From positions 248,001 through 312,000 of the forward strand of contig NZ_JAEKFH010000007.1 in the NCBI RefSeq assembly GCF_016650695.1: a stretch of 64,000 bases of DNA. Reading direction: 5' to 3'. Of this stretch, positions 52,272 to 61,776 are shown piece after piece. The notes below the pieces were generated by a model that worked only from the letters and a program-made list of their open reading frames with translations, made no database searches and had not been told where the DNA came from. The position numbers were made by a program, and so were the translations under genes. The stretch comes from Pseudomonas sp. TH41. GTDB lineage: Bacteria; Pseudomonadota; Gammaproteobacteria; Pseudomonadales; Pseudomonadaceae. How positions within the stretch are numbered: the stretch's first letter is position 1; every line of letters starts with the position of its first letter.

Positions 52272-53674
52272 GCGAGCGTTCGAACCGACGCATTCTATTG
52301 ATCGACGACACGCCGTCCATTCACGTGGACTTCCGCAAGATTCTCACGCCCCCGCCGGAGCAGACAGTGGAACTGGACGAGATGGAGGCCACACTGTTTG
52401 GCAGTGAAGTGAAATCAACCAGTGCGCTGTTCGAGCTGGACTCTGCCTATGGCGGCCAGGAAGGCCTGGGCAAACTGAACGAAGCCTTGCAGGAAAACCG
52501 CCCCTACGCCCTGGCCTTCGTCGACATGCGCATGCCTGAGGGCTGGGACGGTGCGCAAACCATCGAGCATTTGTGGCAGGCCGACCCGCGCCTGCAAGTG
52601 GTGGTGTGCACCGCCTATTCCGACTATTCCTGGGATGAACTGCTGGACCGCTTGAAAGCGCATGACCGGCTGCTGATTCTGAAAAAACCGTTCGACAACA
52701 TTGAAGTCCAGCAGATGGCCAACACCCTGTTGACCAAATGGGACATGACCGAACGGGCCAGCGTGCAGATGGACCATTTAGGGCAGATGGTCGAACGCCG
52801 AACCCGCCAGCTCACAGACGCCAGCGTTGAGTTGCAGCGGGAAATCGACGAGCGTAAACAGCTTGAAAGTCAGTTGGTGCAATCAGAGAAACTCGCCTCA
52901 TTGGGGCAACTCGCGGCTGGCGTCGCCCATGAAATCAACAACCCCATCGGCTTCATTTCCTCCAACCTCGGCACCCTGGATGGCTACTTTAAACAACTGC
53001 AGGAAATGCTCGACGCCTATCGCGATGCGGAAGAGGCGATCGGCTCCAGCGAGCTCATCGAGCGTTTGAACCAACTGCGCGAACGGGTCGAGTTGGAGTT
53101 TCTTCGCGAGGACATTCCGCTGCTGATCAAGGAATCCAAGGACGGCATCAACCGGGTCGGGCAGATCGTCAAGGATCTGAAGGACTTCTCCCGGGTGGAC
53201 TCCAATCAGGAATGGCAGTGGGCCAATCTGCAACAGGGCATCGAATCGACCTTGAACATTGTCGCCAATGAACTCAAATACAAGGCCGATGTGCTCAAGG
53301 AATTTCAGGACCTGCCCGACATCGAATGCCTGCCTTCGCAAATCAATCAGGTGATCATGAACCTGATCGTCAACGCCTCTCAGGCCATCGGCCCGGAACG
53401 CGGCACCCTTACCCTGCGCACCGGGCTTGAAGCTGAAACGGTGTGGATCGAGGTCGCAGATACCGGCTCCGGCATTGCACCGGACAGCCTGCTGAAAATC
53501 TTCGACCCGTTCTTCACCACCAAACCGGTGGGCCAGGGGACAGGGCTGGGGTTGTCCCTGTCCTATGGCATCGTAAAAAAACACCGGGGGGATATTACGG
53601 TGCGCAGTGAAGTTGGCGTGGGGACGACCTTCAGGGTTGAGCTACCGGTGCACCAAACAAAATCAGCGACCTGA
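52268..53674 (+). CDS. Hybrid REC-histidine kinase
   Basis: A 468-residue soluble hybrid. It has the same variant receiver as the two GGDEF-EAL proteins (SNRRILLIDDTPSIHVDFRKIL, insert of about 30 residues, phospho-Asp86 in FVDMRMPEGWDG, KKPFD), a coiled coil, HisKA with phospho-His221 (AAGVAHEINNPIGFISSN) and HATPase N, G1, F, G2 boxes (NLIVNASQAIG, DTGSGIA, FFTTKP, GTGLGLS). It has no membrane segment. The N-terminal receiver before a kinase implies it is driven by another kinase, probably the preceding membrane kinase. It ends the operon just before a REP doublet. Confidence 0.9.
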   Translation: MSERSNRRILLIDDTPSIHVDFRKILTPPPEQTVELDEMEATLFGSEVKSTSALFELDSAYGGQEGLGKLNEALQENRPYALAFVDMRMPEGWDGAQTIEHLWQADPRLQVVVCTAYSDYSWDELLDRLKAHDRLLILKKPFDNIEVQQMANTLLTKWDMTERASVQMDHLGQMVERRTRQLTDASVELQREIDERKQLESQLVQSEKLASLGQLAAGVAHEINNPIGFISSNLGTLDGYFKQLQEMLDAYRDAEEAIGSSELIERLNQLRERVELEFLREDIPLLIKESKDGINRVGQIVKDLKDFSRVDSNQEWQWANLQQGIESTLNIVANELKYKADVLKEFQDLPDIECLPSQINQVIMNLIVNASQAIGPERGTLTLRTGLEAETVWIEVADTGSGIAPDSLLKIFDPFFTTKPVGQGTGLGLSLSYGIVKKHRGDITVRSEVGVGTTFRVELPVHQTKSAT

Positions 53675-53679
53675 ACCCG

Positions 53680-53774
53680 CCCCTGTAGGAGCTGCCGAAG
53701 GCTGCGATCTTTTGACCTTTTTGGAATGTGCCAAAGATCAAAAGATCGCAGCCTTCGGCAGCTCCTACAGGGGG
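53680..53774. repeat. REP doublet (GGAGCTGCCGAAGGCTGCGATC type)
   Basis: Arms of about 37 bases around a short loop between two convergent genes. Confidence 0.9.
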
Positions 53775-53784
53775 GCAATATGAT

Positions 53785-55110
53785 TTATGCGGCTTCCTGA
53801 AAATCCATTTCCGGTGGCTGGCGGCGGAAGCCGCCGGTCAGTACCGCCAGGTACACCACGCCAATCGCCAGCCAGCTCAGGCCCAGATAGATCGCCAGGT
53901 GATCGAGGCTGACCATCAGCCACAGGTCCGCCGCCAGGCCGATGAACGGGAAGATCAGGAACAGCACCAGATCGCGCAGGCCTTTCTTCTCGCCGCCGAT
54001 CCAGTAATGGAAGATCACCGACAGGTTGACCAGGCTGAACGCGAGGAACGCGCCGAAATTGATGAACGAGGTCGAGGTGGTGACGTCCAGCTTCAGTGCC
54101 AACAATGCCACGACTGCGCACAACAGGATGCTGTTGACCGGGGTGCCAAAGCGCTCGTGCAAGGTGCCGAAGAACGATTTAGGCAGCACGCCGTCGCGGC
54201 CCATGGCGAACAACAGCCTTGAACCACTGGCCTGAGCCGACAGACCTGAAGCGAACTGGCCGACGATCAGCCCGATCAGGAAGATCGACACGAACAGATC
54301 GCCACCGATGTTGCGGGCGATCTCATAAGCCGCCGAGTCGACGTTGTCGAACTGGAACGACGGATGGGCGATCTGCACGAAGTACGACACACCCACGAAG
54401 ATCAGCCCGCCGATCAAGGTAATCAACATGATCGCCCGAGGAATGGTGCGGCGCGGGTCGCGGGTTTCTTCAGTCAGGGTGCTGACCGCATCGAAGCCGA
54501 GGAACGAATAACAGGCGATGGCCGCGCCGCTCATGATCAGCGGCATCTGCATGTCGCCGCTGAAGAACGGTTTGACCGACCACAGCGGTGTGCTCGCATC
54601 GCCACCGACGTAGTGGACGCACAGGACGACGAAGGCGATCAGCACCAGGAACTGCACCAGCATCAGCAAGGCGTTGATGCCATTGGCCAGTTTCAGGCCG
54701 ACGATATTGATCGCGCTGGTGATGCCGATAAAGGCCAGCACCCAGATCCATTGCGGCACCGCCGGGAACGCGGAGTTGAGATAGGCCGCGCCGATCAGCC
54801 AGATCGCCATGGGCAGGAACAGGTAATCGAGCAGCACCGCCCAACCGGCGATGAAGCCGAGTTTCGGGCTGATGGCTTTGCGCACATAGCTGTAGGCCGA
54901 GCCGGCGACAGGAAACGCCGAAGCCATTCGGCCATAGCTCATGGCGGTAAAAAACATCGCCACCAGCGCCGCAAGGTAAGCGGCCGGCACCATGCCAGCG
55001 GTGGATTGAGCGAGGATGCCAAAGGTGCCGAGCACAATGATTGGCGTCATGTAGGCAATGCCAAACAGCACCACCGACCCTAATGACAAGGTGCGTTGCA
55101 AATGAGCCAT
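53785..55110 (-). CDS. APC-superfamily amino-acid/polyamine permease
   Basis: A 441-residue inner-membrane transporter with 12 predicted helices. The N-terminal LQRTLSLGSVVLFGIAYMTPIIVLGTFG and helix 6 CYSFLGFDAVSTLTEETRDPRRTIPRAI (consensus FxGFDxxxxxxEExxxP) define the APC family. It resembles putrescine importers (PuuP-like). The neighbours are a nitrilase-family hydrolase and a LuxR regulator, which may fit polyamine or amide nitrogen use. The substrate is not certain. Confidence 0.88.
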   Translation of the reverse strand: MAHLQRTLSLGSVVLFGIAYMTPIIVLGTFGILAQSTAGMVPAAYLAALVAMFFTAMSYGRMASAFPVAGSAYSYVRKAISPKLGFIAGWAVLLDYLFLPMAIWLIGAAYLNSAFPAVPQWIWVLAFIGITSAINIVGLKLANGINALLMLVQFLVLIAFVVLCVHYVGGDASTPLWSVKPFFSGDMQMPLIMSGAAIACYSFLGFDAVSTLTEETRDPRRTIPRAIMLITLIGGLIFVGVSYFVQIAHPSFQFDNVDSAAYEIARNIGGDLFVSIFLIGLIVGQFASGLSAQASGSRLLFAMGRDGVLPKSFFGTLHERFGTPVNSILLCAVVALLALKLDVTTSTSFINFGAFLAFSLVNLSVIFHYWIGGEKKGLRDLVLFLIFPFIGLAADLWLMVSLDHLAIYLGLSWLAIGVVYLAVLTGGFRRQPPEMDFQEAA

Positions 55111-55228
55111 GAGCGACTACTCCGAATTTTATTGGATTTATGACAGAGCCGAGTTCGGCAAAAATTTTCGGTGTTGTGTTGGTGTTTTTGTTTTCAGGGC
55201 GACATTGATGTGTCGCCTGTCAGGGCCT

Positions 55229-55253
55229 CATCGCGAGCAGGCTCGCTCCCACA
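55229..55253. repeat. Single REP unit (GCGAGCAGGCTCGC)
   Basis: One arm only (tcatcgcgagcaggctcgct and cccaca), 119 bases upstream of the APC permease start. Confidence 0.75.
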
Positions 55254-55322
55254 TTTGATTTCTGTCGTCCACACATTTTGTGTCCGCTGAAGATCCCCTG
55301 TGGAGGAATCAGGATCAGCCCC

Positions 55323-55352
55323 TGTAGGAGCTGCCGCAGGCTGCGATCTTTT
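55323..55352. repeat. Single REP unit (GGAGCTGCCGCAGGCTGCGATC)
   Basis: One unpaired arm directly after the stop of the nitrilase-family gene. Confidence 0.8.
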
Positions 55353-55357
55353 GATCT

Positions 55358-56179
55358 TCAGCGCGCCGGAATCATCAGCTCACGCAATCCGCAAGCATGC
55401 TCAACAATCTCCCCCGGCAACTTCAGCCGCTGATCATCCAGATACCGATAGTCCTTGCGCGCAGCCTCCAACTGGCTGAAATCCAGTTCAACCGCAAACT
55501 GCCCTTCATCCCGTCCGGCTTCGAACAGCAGCGTACCCAACGGATCCACCAGCGCACTGCTACCCGCAAACATCAACCCGTCATCGCCCGCTTCCACCCG
55601 ATTGACCATCAACGCGAACGCCTGATTCTCTTGGGCCCTGGCCATGATCGCGGTACGGTGTGTCGGGCCGTAAGGGTCCATGTTGCCGTTGGTGACGATC
55701 AGCCATTCGGCGCCCAGTTGCGCCAGGGCGCGGGCGGTTTCCGGGAACTCGATGTCGTAGCAGATCAACAGGCCGATCCGCACACCGTTCCACTCACACG
55801 TGGCGTAACGGTCGCCGGCCTCGAACACGCCGCGATCCGATGCCCACAGGTGCGTCTTGCGGTATTTCAGCGCGATCCCTTCGGGGGTCAGCAGCAGCGT
55901 GGTGTTGTAGAAACGGCCGTTGTCGTTCTCGGCCATGCCGATCACCACGGCGATGTTGCGTTCACGGGCAGCCGCCAGCACCGCGCTGACGGTGGGCCCG
56001 TCCAGCGGCTCGGCGGTCCGGGCCACGGTTTCGGCGGTGGGAAACCCCATCAGGTGGGTTTCCGGGAAGACGATCAGTTGCGTGTCGGCGGCGCAGGCCG
56101 CAATGGCCGCCAGAGCGCGTTCGAGGTTATAAGCCGTGTCGTTGTCACGGCCCGCCATTTGGGCGAGTTCGACTTTCAT
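55358..56179 (-). CDS. Carbon-nitrogen hydrolase (nitrilase superfamily amidase)
   Basis: A 273-residue cytoplasmic amidase. The Glu-Lys-Cys triad is visible: Glu in VFPETHLMGFP, Lys in LKYRKTHLW and the nucleophile Cys in GLLICYDIEFPETAR. This CYDxxFPE context is that of N-carbamoyl-putrescine/omega-amidase-like enzymes rather than true nitrilases. ATG 56179 follows AAGGATT; the longer frame adds no homologous sequence. It is divergent from a LuxR regulator (125 bases apart), which probably controls it. Substrate unknown. Confidence 0.9.
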   Translation of the reverse strand: MKVELAQMAGRDNDTAYNLERALAAIAACAADTQLIVFPETHLMGFPTAETVARTAEPLDGPTVSAVLAAARERNIAVVIGMAENDNGRFYNTTLLLTPEGIALKYRKTHLWASDRGVFEAGDRYATCEWNGVRIGLLICYDIEFPETARALAQLGAEWLIVTNGNMDPYGPTHRTAIMARAQENQAFALMVNRVEAGDDGLMFAGSSALVDPLGTLLFEAGRDEGQFAVELDFSQLEAARKDYRYLDDQRLKLPGEIVEHACGLRELMIPAR

Positions 56180-56304
56180 CGGTAATCCTTGCTCGAGTCG
56201 CCGGGCTGGGAAAGATTGCCCGGTCGTTGTCTGTGCGCCAGTATGCGCAGCAAGCAACCGGTCGGGAAATCACGCCGCTGGGGTAACACGATAGGGGTAG
56301 AGGC

Positions 56305-57105
56305 ATGACACTCTCGTTGGACGACATCGCCTGGCACCGCTCGGTCGGGCAACTGATCGACGCCTTGGACAAGCCCAATTTCTGGACGCAGCTGGTGCGT
56401 TTGCTGGAGCAGTACGTCATCTTCGACAGCTGGGTGGTGCTGCTTTTCAGCGCCGATCAGCGCCCGCAAGTGTTCGCCGAATGCCCAGGCGAGGACGGCA
56501 GCCCCGATCAGTTATTCCAGGATTACCTGCGCGGCTTGTACCTGCTCGATCCGTTCTACATTGCCTGCCGCGAGCAGTCGCGCACCGGGCTCTATCGTTT
56601 GTCGGAAGTGGCCCCGGAGCACTTCGAATTGACGGAGTATTACCAGCGCTACTTTCGTCTGAATGTGGTGGCCGATGAAATCCAGTTCAATTGCCTGCTC
56701 GAAGGGGACCGCACATTGTGCCTGTCACTGGGCAGCAAGCAGCGGTTCAGCGGTCAGCAAATTGCCTTGCTGTCACTGATCCAGCCTTGGGTGCTGGGGC
56801 TGTTGCGCCAGCGCCTGCCTTATGAAATCAACGAAGTCGTGGCCCTCGCGCCCGCACCACCGCAGCCCGACTGGCGGGTGCAACTGGAAGCCTCGGTGCA
56901 GCAACTCAAAGGCGCGCAATTGACCGCCCGGGAGCTGGACGTCGGGCGTTTGATGCTCAGCGGTTGCTCCGGTAAAGAAATCGCCCGTAAGCTGGAAATC
57001 GCTGTCGAAACCGTGAAAGTCCATAAGAAACACATGTACAGCAAGCTGGGGATCAAATCCCAGTCTGAGCTGTTTTCGATTTTTCTACAGGCGCAAAATG
57101 CCTGA
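56305..57105 (+). CDS. LuxR-family transcriptional regulator
   Basis: A 266-residue regulator. The N-terminal 190 residues form a sensor-like domain without the acyl-homoserine-lactone signature (YIACREQSRTGLYRLSEVAPEHFELTEYYQRYF). The C-terminal LuxR/GerE helix-turn-helix is LTARELDVGRLMLSGCSGKEIARKLEIAVETVKVHKKHMYSKLGI. This layout matches the regulators beside amidase/polyamine genes in Pseudomonas. TAGGGGTAGAGGC precedes the ATG. Its likely target is the divergent amidase gene. Confidence 0.88.
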   Translation: MTLSLDDIAWHRSVGQLIDALDKPNFWTQLVRLLEQYVIFDSWVVLLFSADQRPQVFAECPGEDGSPDQLFQDYLRGLYLLDPFYIACREQSRTGLYRLSEVAPEHFELTEYYQRYFRLNVVADEIQFNCLLEGDRTLCLSLGSKQRFSGQQIALLSLIQPWVLGLLRQRLPYEINEVVALAPAPPQPDWRVQLEASVQQLKGAQLTARELDVGRLMLSGCSGKEIARKLEIAVETVKVHKKHMYSKLGIKSQSELFSIFLQAQNA

Positions 57106-57113
57106 CTGAAAAC

Positions 57114-57226
57114 TGTAGGAGCAGCCGGTCGACGCTCGATTGCTCGCGAAAAACGCCCTAGCAACGCGGCCATTCAGACAGCTCGCGTTATCGTTAAAGA
57201 CCATCGCGAGCAAGCTCGCTCCTACA
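57114..57226. repeat. REP doublet with one decayed arm
   Basis: The right arm is canonical (catcgcgagcaagctcgctc); the left arm is diverged (tgtaggagcagccggtcgac). The inner sequence shows the cgttatcgtta/accatcgcg pattern of the 7050 and 14177 doublets. Confidence 0.75.
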
Positions 57227-57259
57227 GGTCATTGTTAAGTCCGAACCCAAGGAAACCGT

Positions 57260-58879
57260 ATGAGCCTGTCACTCCTGAGCCGCTACGCCTTCTTTGCCGT
57301 CTGTGTGATGTTCACCCTCGCCAGCCTGCCCTTCCTGCAACACGACTGGCTGTGGCCGATCACCGCCGTGACCGGCGTTCTCAGTCTGATCGGCCTTTTC
57401 GATCTGCTGCAGATCCCCCACGCGGTGCGCCGCAATTACCCGATCCTCGGCAACATTCGTTATCTGGTGGAGGGTATTCGCCCGGAAATCCGCCAATACC
57501 TGCTCGAATCCGACAGCGACGCCCTGCCCTTTTCCCGGGCCCAGCGTTCGCTGGTTTACTCCCGGGCCAAGAATGAAAGCGCCGACAAACCGTTCGGTAC
57601 GCTCATCGACGTGTATCAGTCGGGTTTCGAATTCATCGGCCATTCCATGCGCCCGGCACCGTTAAGTGATCCCAACAGCTTTCGGGTGATCGTCGGCGGC
57701 CCGCAGTGCACGCAGCCGTACTCGGCGTCGGTGTTCAACATCTCGGCCATGAGCTTCGGCTCCCTCAGCGCCAACGCGATTCGCGCGTTGAACCAGGGCG
57801 CCAAACTCGGCAACTTCGCCCATGACACCGGTGAAGGCAGCATCAGTGCGTATCACCGGGAAAACGGCGGCGACCTGACCTGGGAACTGGGCAGTGGCTA
57901 TTTCGGCTGCCGCACCGCTGACGGTCGATTTGACCCGGAACGCTTCGCCGCACAAGCACAAACACCCCAAGTGCGGATGATCGAAATCAAGATGAGCCAA
58001 GGCGCCAAACCGGGCCACGGCGGCATTCTGCCCAAGCACAAAGTCACCCGGGAAATCGCCGAAACCCGCGGCATCCTGATGGGCGAAGACTGCATCTCGC
58101 CGTCTCGGCACAGTGCCTTTTCCACGCCGATCGAGCTGATGCATTTCATCCAGCAATTGCGCGAACTGTCTGGCGGCAAACCGGTGGGCTTCAAGTTCTG
58201 CCTTGGCCACCCGTGGGAATTCATGGGCATCGCCAAGGCCATGCTGGAAACCGGCATCCTCCCGGACTTCATCGTCGTCGACGGCAAGGAAGGCGGCACC
58301 GGTGCCGCGCCTGTGGAATTCACCGACCACATCGGCGTGCCGATGCGCGAAGGTCTGCTGTTCGTGCACAACACGCTGGTGGGCCTGAACCTGCGAGACA
58401 AAATCAAACTCGGCGCCAGCGGCAAGATCGTCAGCGCCTTCGACATCGCCAGCGTCCTGGCCATCGGCGCCGACTGGGCCAACTCGGCGCGCGGCTTCAT
58501 GTTCGCCATTGGCTGCATCCAGTCGCAAAGCTGCCACACCAACAAATGCCCGACCGGCGTTGCCACACAGGACACCCTGCGCCAACGCGCGCTGGTGGTA
58601 CCGGACAAAGCCCAGCGCGTGTTCAATTTCCACCGCAACACATTGAAGGCGTTGGCCGAAATGCTGGCTGCCGCGGGGCTTGATCATCCGTCCCAGTTAT
58701 CCGCCAAGCATTTGGTACGGCGCATGTCAGCCACCGAGATCAAACTGTTCTCGCAGTTGCATGTGTTCCTGAAACCGGGGGAGTTACTGACCGGTGAAGT
58801 GAATGGCGAGTTTTATTCGCGGATGTGGCAGATGGCGCGAGCGGACAGTTTTGAACCCAACGAATTAGCCGCAGCCTGA
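57260..58879 (+). CDS. FMN-binding glutamate synthase-like protein
   Basis: A 539-residue protein with two N-terminal hydrophobic segments (about 5-50) followed by the FMN-binding barrel of the glutamate synthase large subunit. Motifs are FNISAMSFGSLSANAIRALNQGAKLG, MSQGAKPGHGGILPKHKV, VVDGKEGGTGAAP and the Fe-S cysteine segment CIQSQSCHTNKCPTGVATQ. It lacks the amidotransferase domain. The electron donor and substrate are not known; it is probably membrane-attached. AAGGAAACC precedes the ATG. Confidence 0.92.
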   Translation: MSLSLLSRYAFFAVCVMFTLASLPFLQHDWLWPITAVTGVLSLIGLFDLLQIPHAVRRNYPILGNIRYLVEGIRPEIRQYLLESDSDALPFSRAQRSLVYSRAKNESADKPFGTLIDVYQSGFEFIGHSMRPAPLSDPNSFRVIVGGPQCTQPYSASVFNISAMSFGSLSANAIRALNQGAKLGNFAHDTGEGSISAYHRENGGDLTWELGSGYFGCRTADGRFDPERFAAQAQTPQVRMIEIKMSQGAKPGHGGILPKHKVTREIAETRGILMGEDCISPSRHSAFSTPIELMHFIQQLRELSGGKPVGFKFCLGHPWEFMGIAKAMLETGILPDFIVVDGKEGGTGAAPVEFTDHIGVPMREGLLFVHNTLVGLNLRDKIKLGASGKIVSAFDIASVLAIGADWANSARGFMFAIGCIQSQSCHTNKCPTGVATQDTLRQRALVVPDKAQRVFNFHRNTLKALAEMLAAAGLDHPSQLSAKHLVRRMSATEIKLFSQLHVFLKPGELLTGEVNGEFYSRMWQMARADSFEPNELAAA

Positions 58880-58894
58880 CTCGAATGCCCCCCC

Positions 58895-58925
58895 TGTAGG
58901 AGCTGCCGCAGGCTGCGATCTCTTG
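58895..58925. repeat. Single REP unit (GGAGCTGCCGCAGGCTGCGATC)
   Basis: An unpaired arm between two convergent genes. Confidence 0.78.
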
Positions 58926-58953
58926 ATCTTCGGCCTCCCCCTTTCAATGCGCG

Positions 58954-60462
58954 TCACCAATAAAGCGCCTTGATCGGGGCCGGTTCTTTAAAGACGATAA
59001 AACCGTAATCACCCAGCACATAAATCCGGTAGTACGGGCTCTCCACCAGCGGTGGATAACCGAGATAACCGACCCGGGTCGCGTTACGTCGTTCCTGCTC
59101 CGCCACCACGTTGGTGATGCCCACTTTCGGCAGATTCTCGGCCAGCATGTAAAAGTCGATGTTCAGCAGGTAGTGCAGCACCGGCATCTGCTTGAATGAA
59201 CCCGCCGCCCCCATCAGCCAGTGATCGGAATACGTCACCGACATATAAATACGCTTGGCTTCGCGCAGCTCCCGGTGAGACGCAATGTCGTGCTCAAGGC
59301 TCATCAGCGCGCTGCTTGCGAAGGTTTTCTGCATCGTCAGCACCCGGCCATAGGCGTACGACAACGAAAGCATCGCCAGCAAAGGCACCACCAACAACAA
59401 TGGCAGCCGCGTGTGGATGCGGGCCAGCGCCAAATGACTCAAATAGAACAACAGCACCAACAAAACCCCGAAGCCCATCAGTGTCCTGGCGCCCTCATTG
59501 AAATCCCGGAAAAACAGCGCGACACCCGACACCAGCAGCACCACGACCGGCAATGTCAGCAAACACACCAGCGCGATCAGCCCTTTCCTCAACCCGGTGT
59601 CGTGACGCTCCAGCACGCTCAGGCCAACGCGCACAGCGCCAGCCAGAGCACACAGCAACAGCGCGGCGAACACCCAGGCAAATCCGCCATGAAACAGCAG
59701 CGCGATTTTTTCCAGCACTCGGGCGACATTGATTTGAAGCTGCAGCCAAGGCGCCGCCGTCCAATTCAGTAACGCCGTGCGATTTTGCGTCATGAACGGG
59801 TAAGCACTGGCCGCATAGATCAGCCAGGCGAGCACGATCTGGGCGATTTTCCAGCCGATCAAGTCGCGCCATTGCACCCAGGCCAGCCGATCATTGGCGG
59901 CCCTGAGCAGCTCCAGGCAACACAAGCCCAGAAACACATTGAGGCTTATTTGATAGAGCCCCAGCGCCAGCGCAACCAGGAAAGAAGGCACCAGCCACTG
60001 AAGAATGCGTGAGGGATGACGAAACGTCATCGCGTAGATCACCGCAACCAGGCTCAAGACCATGGCGGGGCCATCGTATTGATACGTCAGGTTTTGCAGG
60101 AAAAACGGGTTGTACCACAGCGGTAACAGCACCAGGCAATCGGAAATCGTCGGCTGCGGGGCGTAATGAAACGTCAGGCTGGTCAATGCCGAGGCCATGG
60201 CCAGCGTGGCGATCAACAGCGGTAATGGAAAGATGTTCGGTGCGGCATTGCTGAACGTGAGCAGGTTATAAAACAGCTCGGCAAACAGTCGGCCCTCCTG
60301 TGCCCACGCCATTCCGGCCGACAGGGCACGCCAATTGTCATCGATATAGGGAAAGTCCGCGAGAATCAGCGGCACGACATACACAAGGGTCGCGAGCAGA
60401 AAAAACAGGAAGACCTGGCGGCGTCCGAGTTCTTTGACGAGAAAATCGCTGAACCTGCCCAT
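58954..60462 (-). CDS. GtrII-like membrane glucosyltransferase
   Basis: A 502-residue protein with 9-11 hydrophobic helices and a polar C-terminal domain of about 130 residues. The early acidic pair in ADFPYIDDNWRAL is the DD/DE motif expected in GT-C/GtrII enzymes that take sugar from undecaprenyl phosphate on the periplasmic side. It is the third gene of a GtrA-GtrB-GtrII set (order of transcription: GtrA, GtrB, this gene), the standard cassette for O-antigen side-chain glucosylation. One base separates it from the GtrB gene. Confidence 0.85.
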   Translation of the reverse strand: MGRFSDFLVKELGRRQVFLFFLLATLVYVVPLILADFPYIDDNWRALSAGMAWAQEGRLFAELFYNLLTFSNAAPNIFPLPLLIATLAMASALTSLTFHYAPQPTISDCLVLLPLWYNPFFLQNLTYQYDGPAMVLSLVAVIYAMTFRHPSRILQWLVPSFLVALALGLYQISLNVFLGLCCLELLRAANDRLAWVQWRDLIGWKIAQIVLAWLIYAASAYPFMTQNRTALLNWTAAPWLQLQINVARVLEKIALLFHGGFAWVFAALLLCALAGAVRVGLSVLERHDTGLRKGLIALVCLLTLPVVVLLVSGVALFFRDFNEGARTLMGFGVLLVLLFYLSHLALARIHTRLPLLLVVPLLAMLSLSYAYGRVLTMQKTFASSALMSLEHDIASHRELREAKRIYMSVTYSDHWLMGAAGSFKQMPVLHYLLNIDFYMLAENLPKVGITNVVAEQERRNATRVGYLGYPPLVESPYYRIYVLGDYGFIVFKEPAPIKALYW

Positions 60463-60463
60463 G

Positions 60464-61405
60464 CTAAAGCCCGAGCCGGTCTTTGCCGCCGACGATGTCT
60501 TTCACCACATAGCGCGGCCGATGCTTGGCTTCGATGTAAATTCGCCCGACGTACTCACCGAGTATCCCGATGCCGATCAGCTGTACGCCGCCGAGAAACA
60601 GAATCGCCGTCATCAATGACGGGTAACCGGGCACGCTGTTACCGAAGAAAATCTTGTCCAGCACCATGTACACCGCGTAGAGCACCGCAAAGATCGAAAT
60701 ACTGCCGCCGACGTATGTCCATAAACGCAACGGCACGGTGCTGAACGACGTCACGCCTTCCAGCGCCAGGTTCCAGAGCTTCCAGCCATTGAACTTGCTG
60801 GTGCCGGCTACGCGCTCCGCTCGCTCATATTCCACCACCACGGTGTTGAACCCGGCCCACGACAGCACGCCTTTCATGAACAACTGATGCTCGGGCAGTG
60901 TGCGGATCACGTTGACCACCTTGCGGTCCATGAGCCGGAAATCGCCGACGTTTTCTTCGATCCGGGTGTAAGCGATTCGGTTCAGCACATGGTAGAACAG
61001 CGCGGCACTTCGACGCTTGAGGTAGCCGTCGGTGGTACGATCGCGGCGCTTGGCGAGCACCACGTCGGCGCCTTTTTGCCATTCTTCGATCAGCAGCGGG
61101 ATGACACTGATCGGGTCCTGCAGGTCCACGTCCATAGGGATCACCGCATCGCCGGTGGCATATTCCAGGCCGGCGAACAGCGCCGGTTCCTTGCCGAAGT
61201 TTCGCGAGAAGTTAATCAGCATCACCTGTTCATCGGCTTGCGCCAGCGCTTTGACCTGCTCCGCCGTGCGGTCGGAACTGCCATCGTTGATGAACACGAT
61301 TTCGACCTCGGTGCGTTCAAGTTTCAACTCTTGGCGCACCGCCAGGTAAAACAGGCTGATCGCCTGCTCTTCATTGAATACCGGAACGATCAACGAGACT
61401 TTCAT
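60464..61405 (-). CDS. GtrB-like polyprenyl-phosphate glycosyltransferase (GT2)
   Basis: A 313-residue inner-membrane enzyme that probably loads glucose from UDP-glucose onto undecaprenyl phosphate. The GT2 domain starts VSLIVPVFNEEQAISLFYLAV, with VFINDGSSDRTAEQV and the metal-binding IPMDVDLQDPISVIP. Two C-terminal transmembrane helices (YVGGSISIFAVLYAVYMVLDKI and LMTAILFLGGVQLIGIGILGEYVGRIY) match DPM1/GtrB proteins. Overlaps gtrA by 4 bases. Confidence 0.93.
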   Translation of the reverse strand: MKVSLIVPVFNEEQAISLFYLAVRQELKLERTEVEIVFINDGSSDRTAEQVKALAQADEQVMLINFSRNFGKEPALFAGLEYATGDAVIPMDVDLQDPISVIPLLIEEWQKGADVVLAKRRDRTTDGYLKRRSAALFYHVLNRIAYTRIEENVGDFRLMDRKVVNVIRTLPEHQLFMKGVLSWAGFNTVVVEYERAERVAGTSKFNGWKLWNLALEGVTSFSTVPLRLWTYVGGSISIFAVLYAVYMVLDKIFFGNSVPGYPSLMTAILFLGGVQLIGIGILGEYVGRIYIEAKHRPRYVVKDIVGGKDRLGL

Positions 61406-61776
61406 TCGTCACGCTCGCGAAACACCACGTACTTTGAAAACAGAAAGCCAAACACGAGGCTCAGTGCCGAAAATATAGCCACTGTCAGCAAGCCGTGTAG
61501 TTTCCATACGTCTCCCAGATGGCCGACACCCAGACTCAACGCCCCCATGGCCCCCAGAAACAGCAGATACCCGCCGGGCGTTGCCTTGGCGTCGAAGGTA
61601 TAAAGCGCGTTCATGTAGAAAGAGAATGAGGCGGCAACACAGAAGGCGGCCAGGTTACTGATCGCTTGACTGAAGTCAGCCGCCACACTCAACAGGAAAA
61701 AGATTTGCCAGTGAATCAGGGTGTTGGCGACCCCGATCACCGTGTAGCTGGAGAACCCTTTCCACGAGAGCCGCAT
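61402..61776 (-). CDS. GtrA-family lipid-linked sugar flippase
   Basis: A 124-residue inner-membrane protein with four helices: FSSYTVIGVANTLIHWQIFFLLS, FSQAISNLAAFCVAASFSFYMNALYTF, YLLFLGAMGALSLGVG and LLTVAIFSALSLVFGFLFSKYVVF. The GxxNTLIHW and SFxMNxxYTF motifs define the GtrA family, thought to flip undecaprenyl-phosphate-glucose to the periplasm. It is the first gene of the gtr operon. The 238 bases upstream to the OpgC-like gene hold the divergent promoters; no phase-variation GATC cluster was seen. Confidence 0.9.
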   Translation of the reverse strand: MRLSWKGFSSYTVIGVANTLIHWQIFFLLSVAADFSQAISNLAAFCVAASFSFYMNALYTFDAKATPGGYLLFLGAMGALSLGVGHLGDVWKLHGLLTVAIFSALSLVFGFLFSKYVVFRERDE

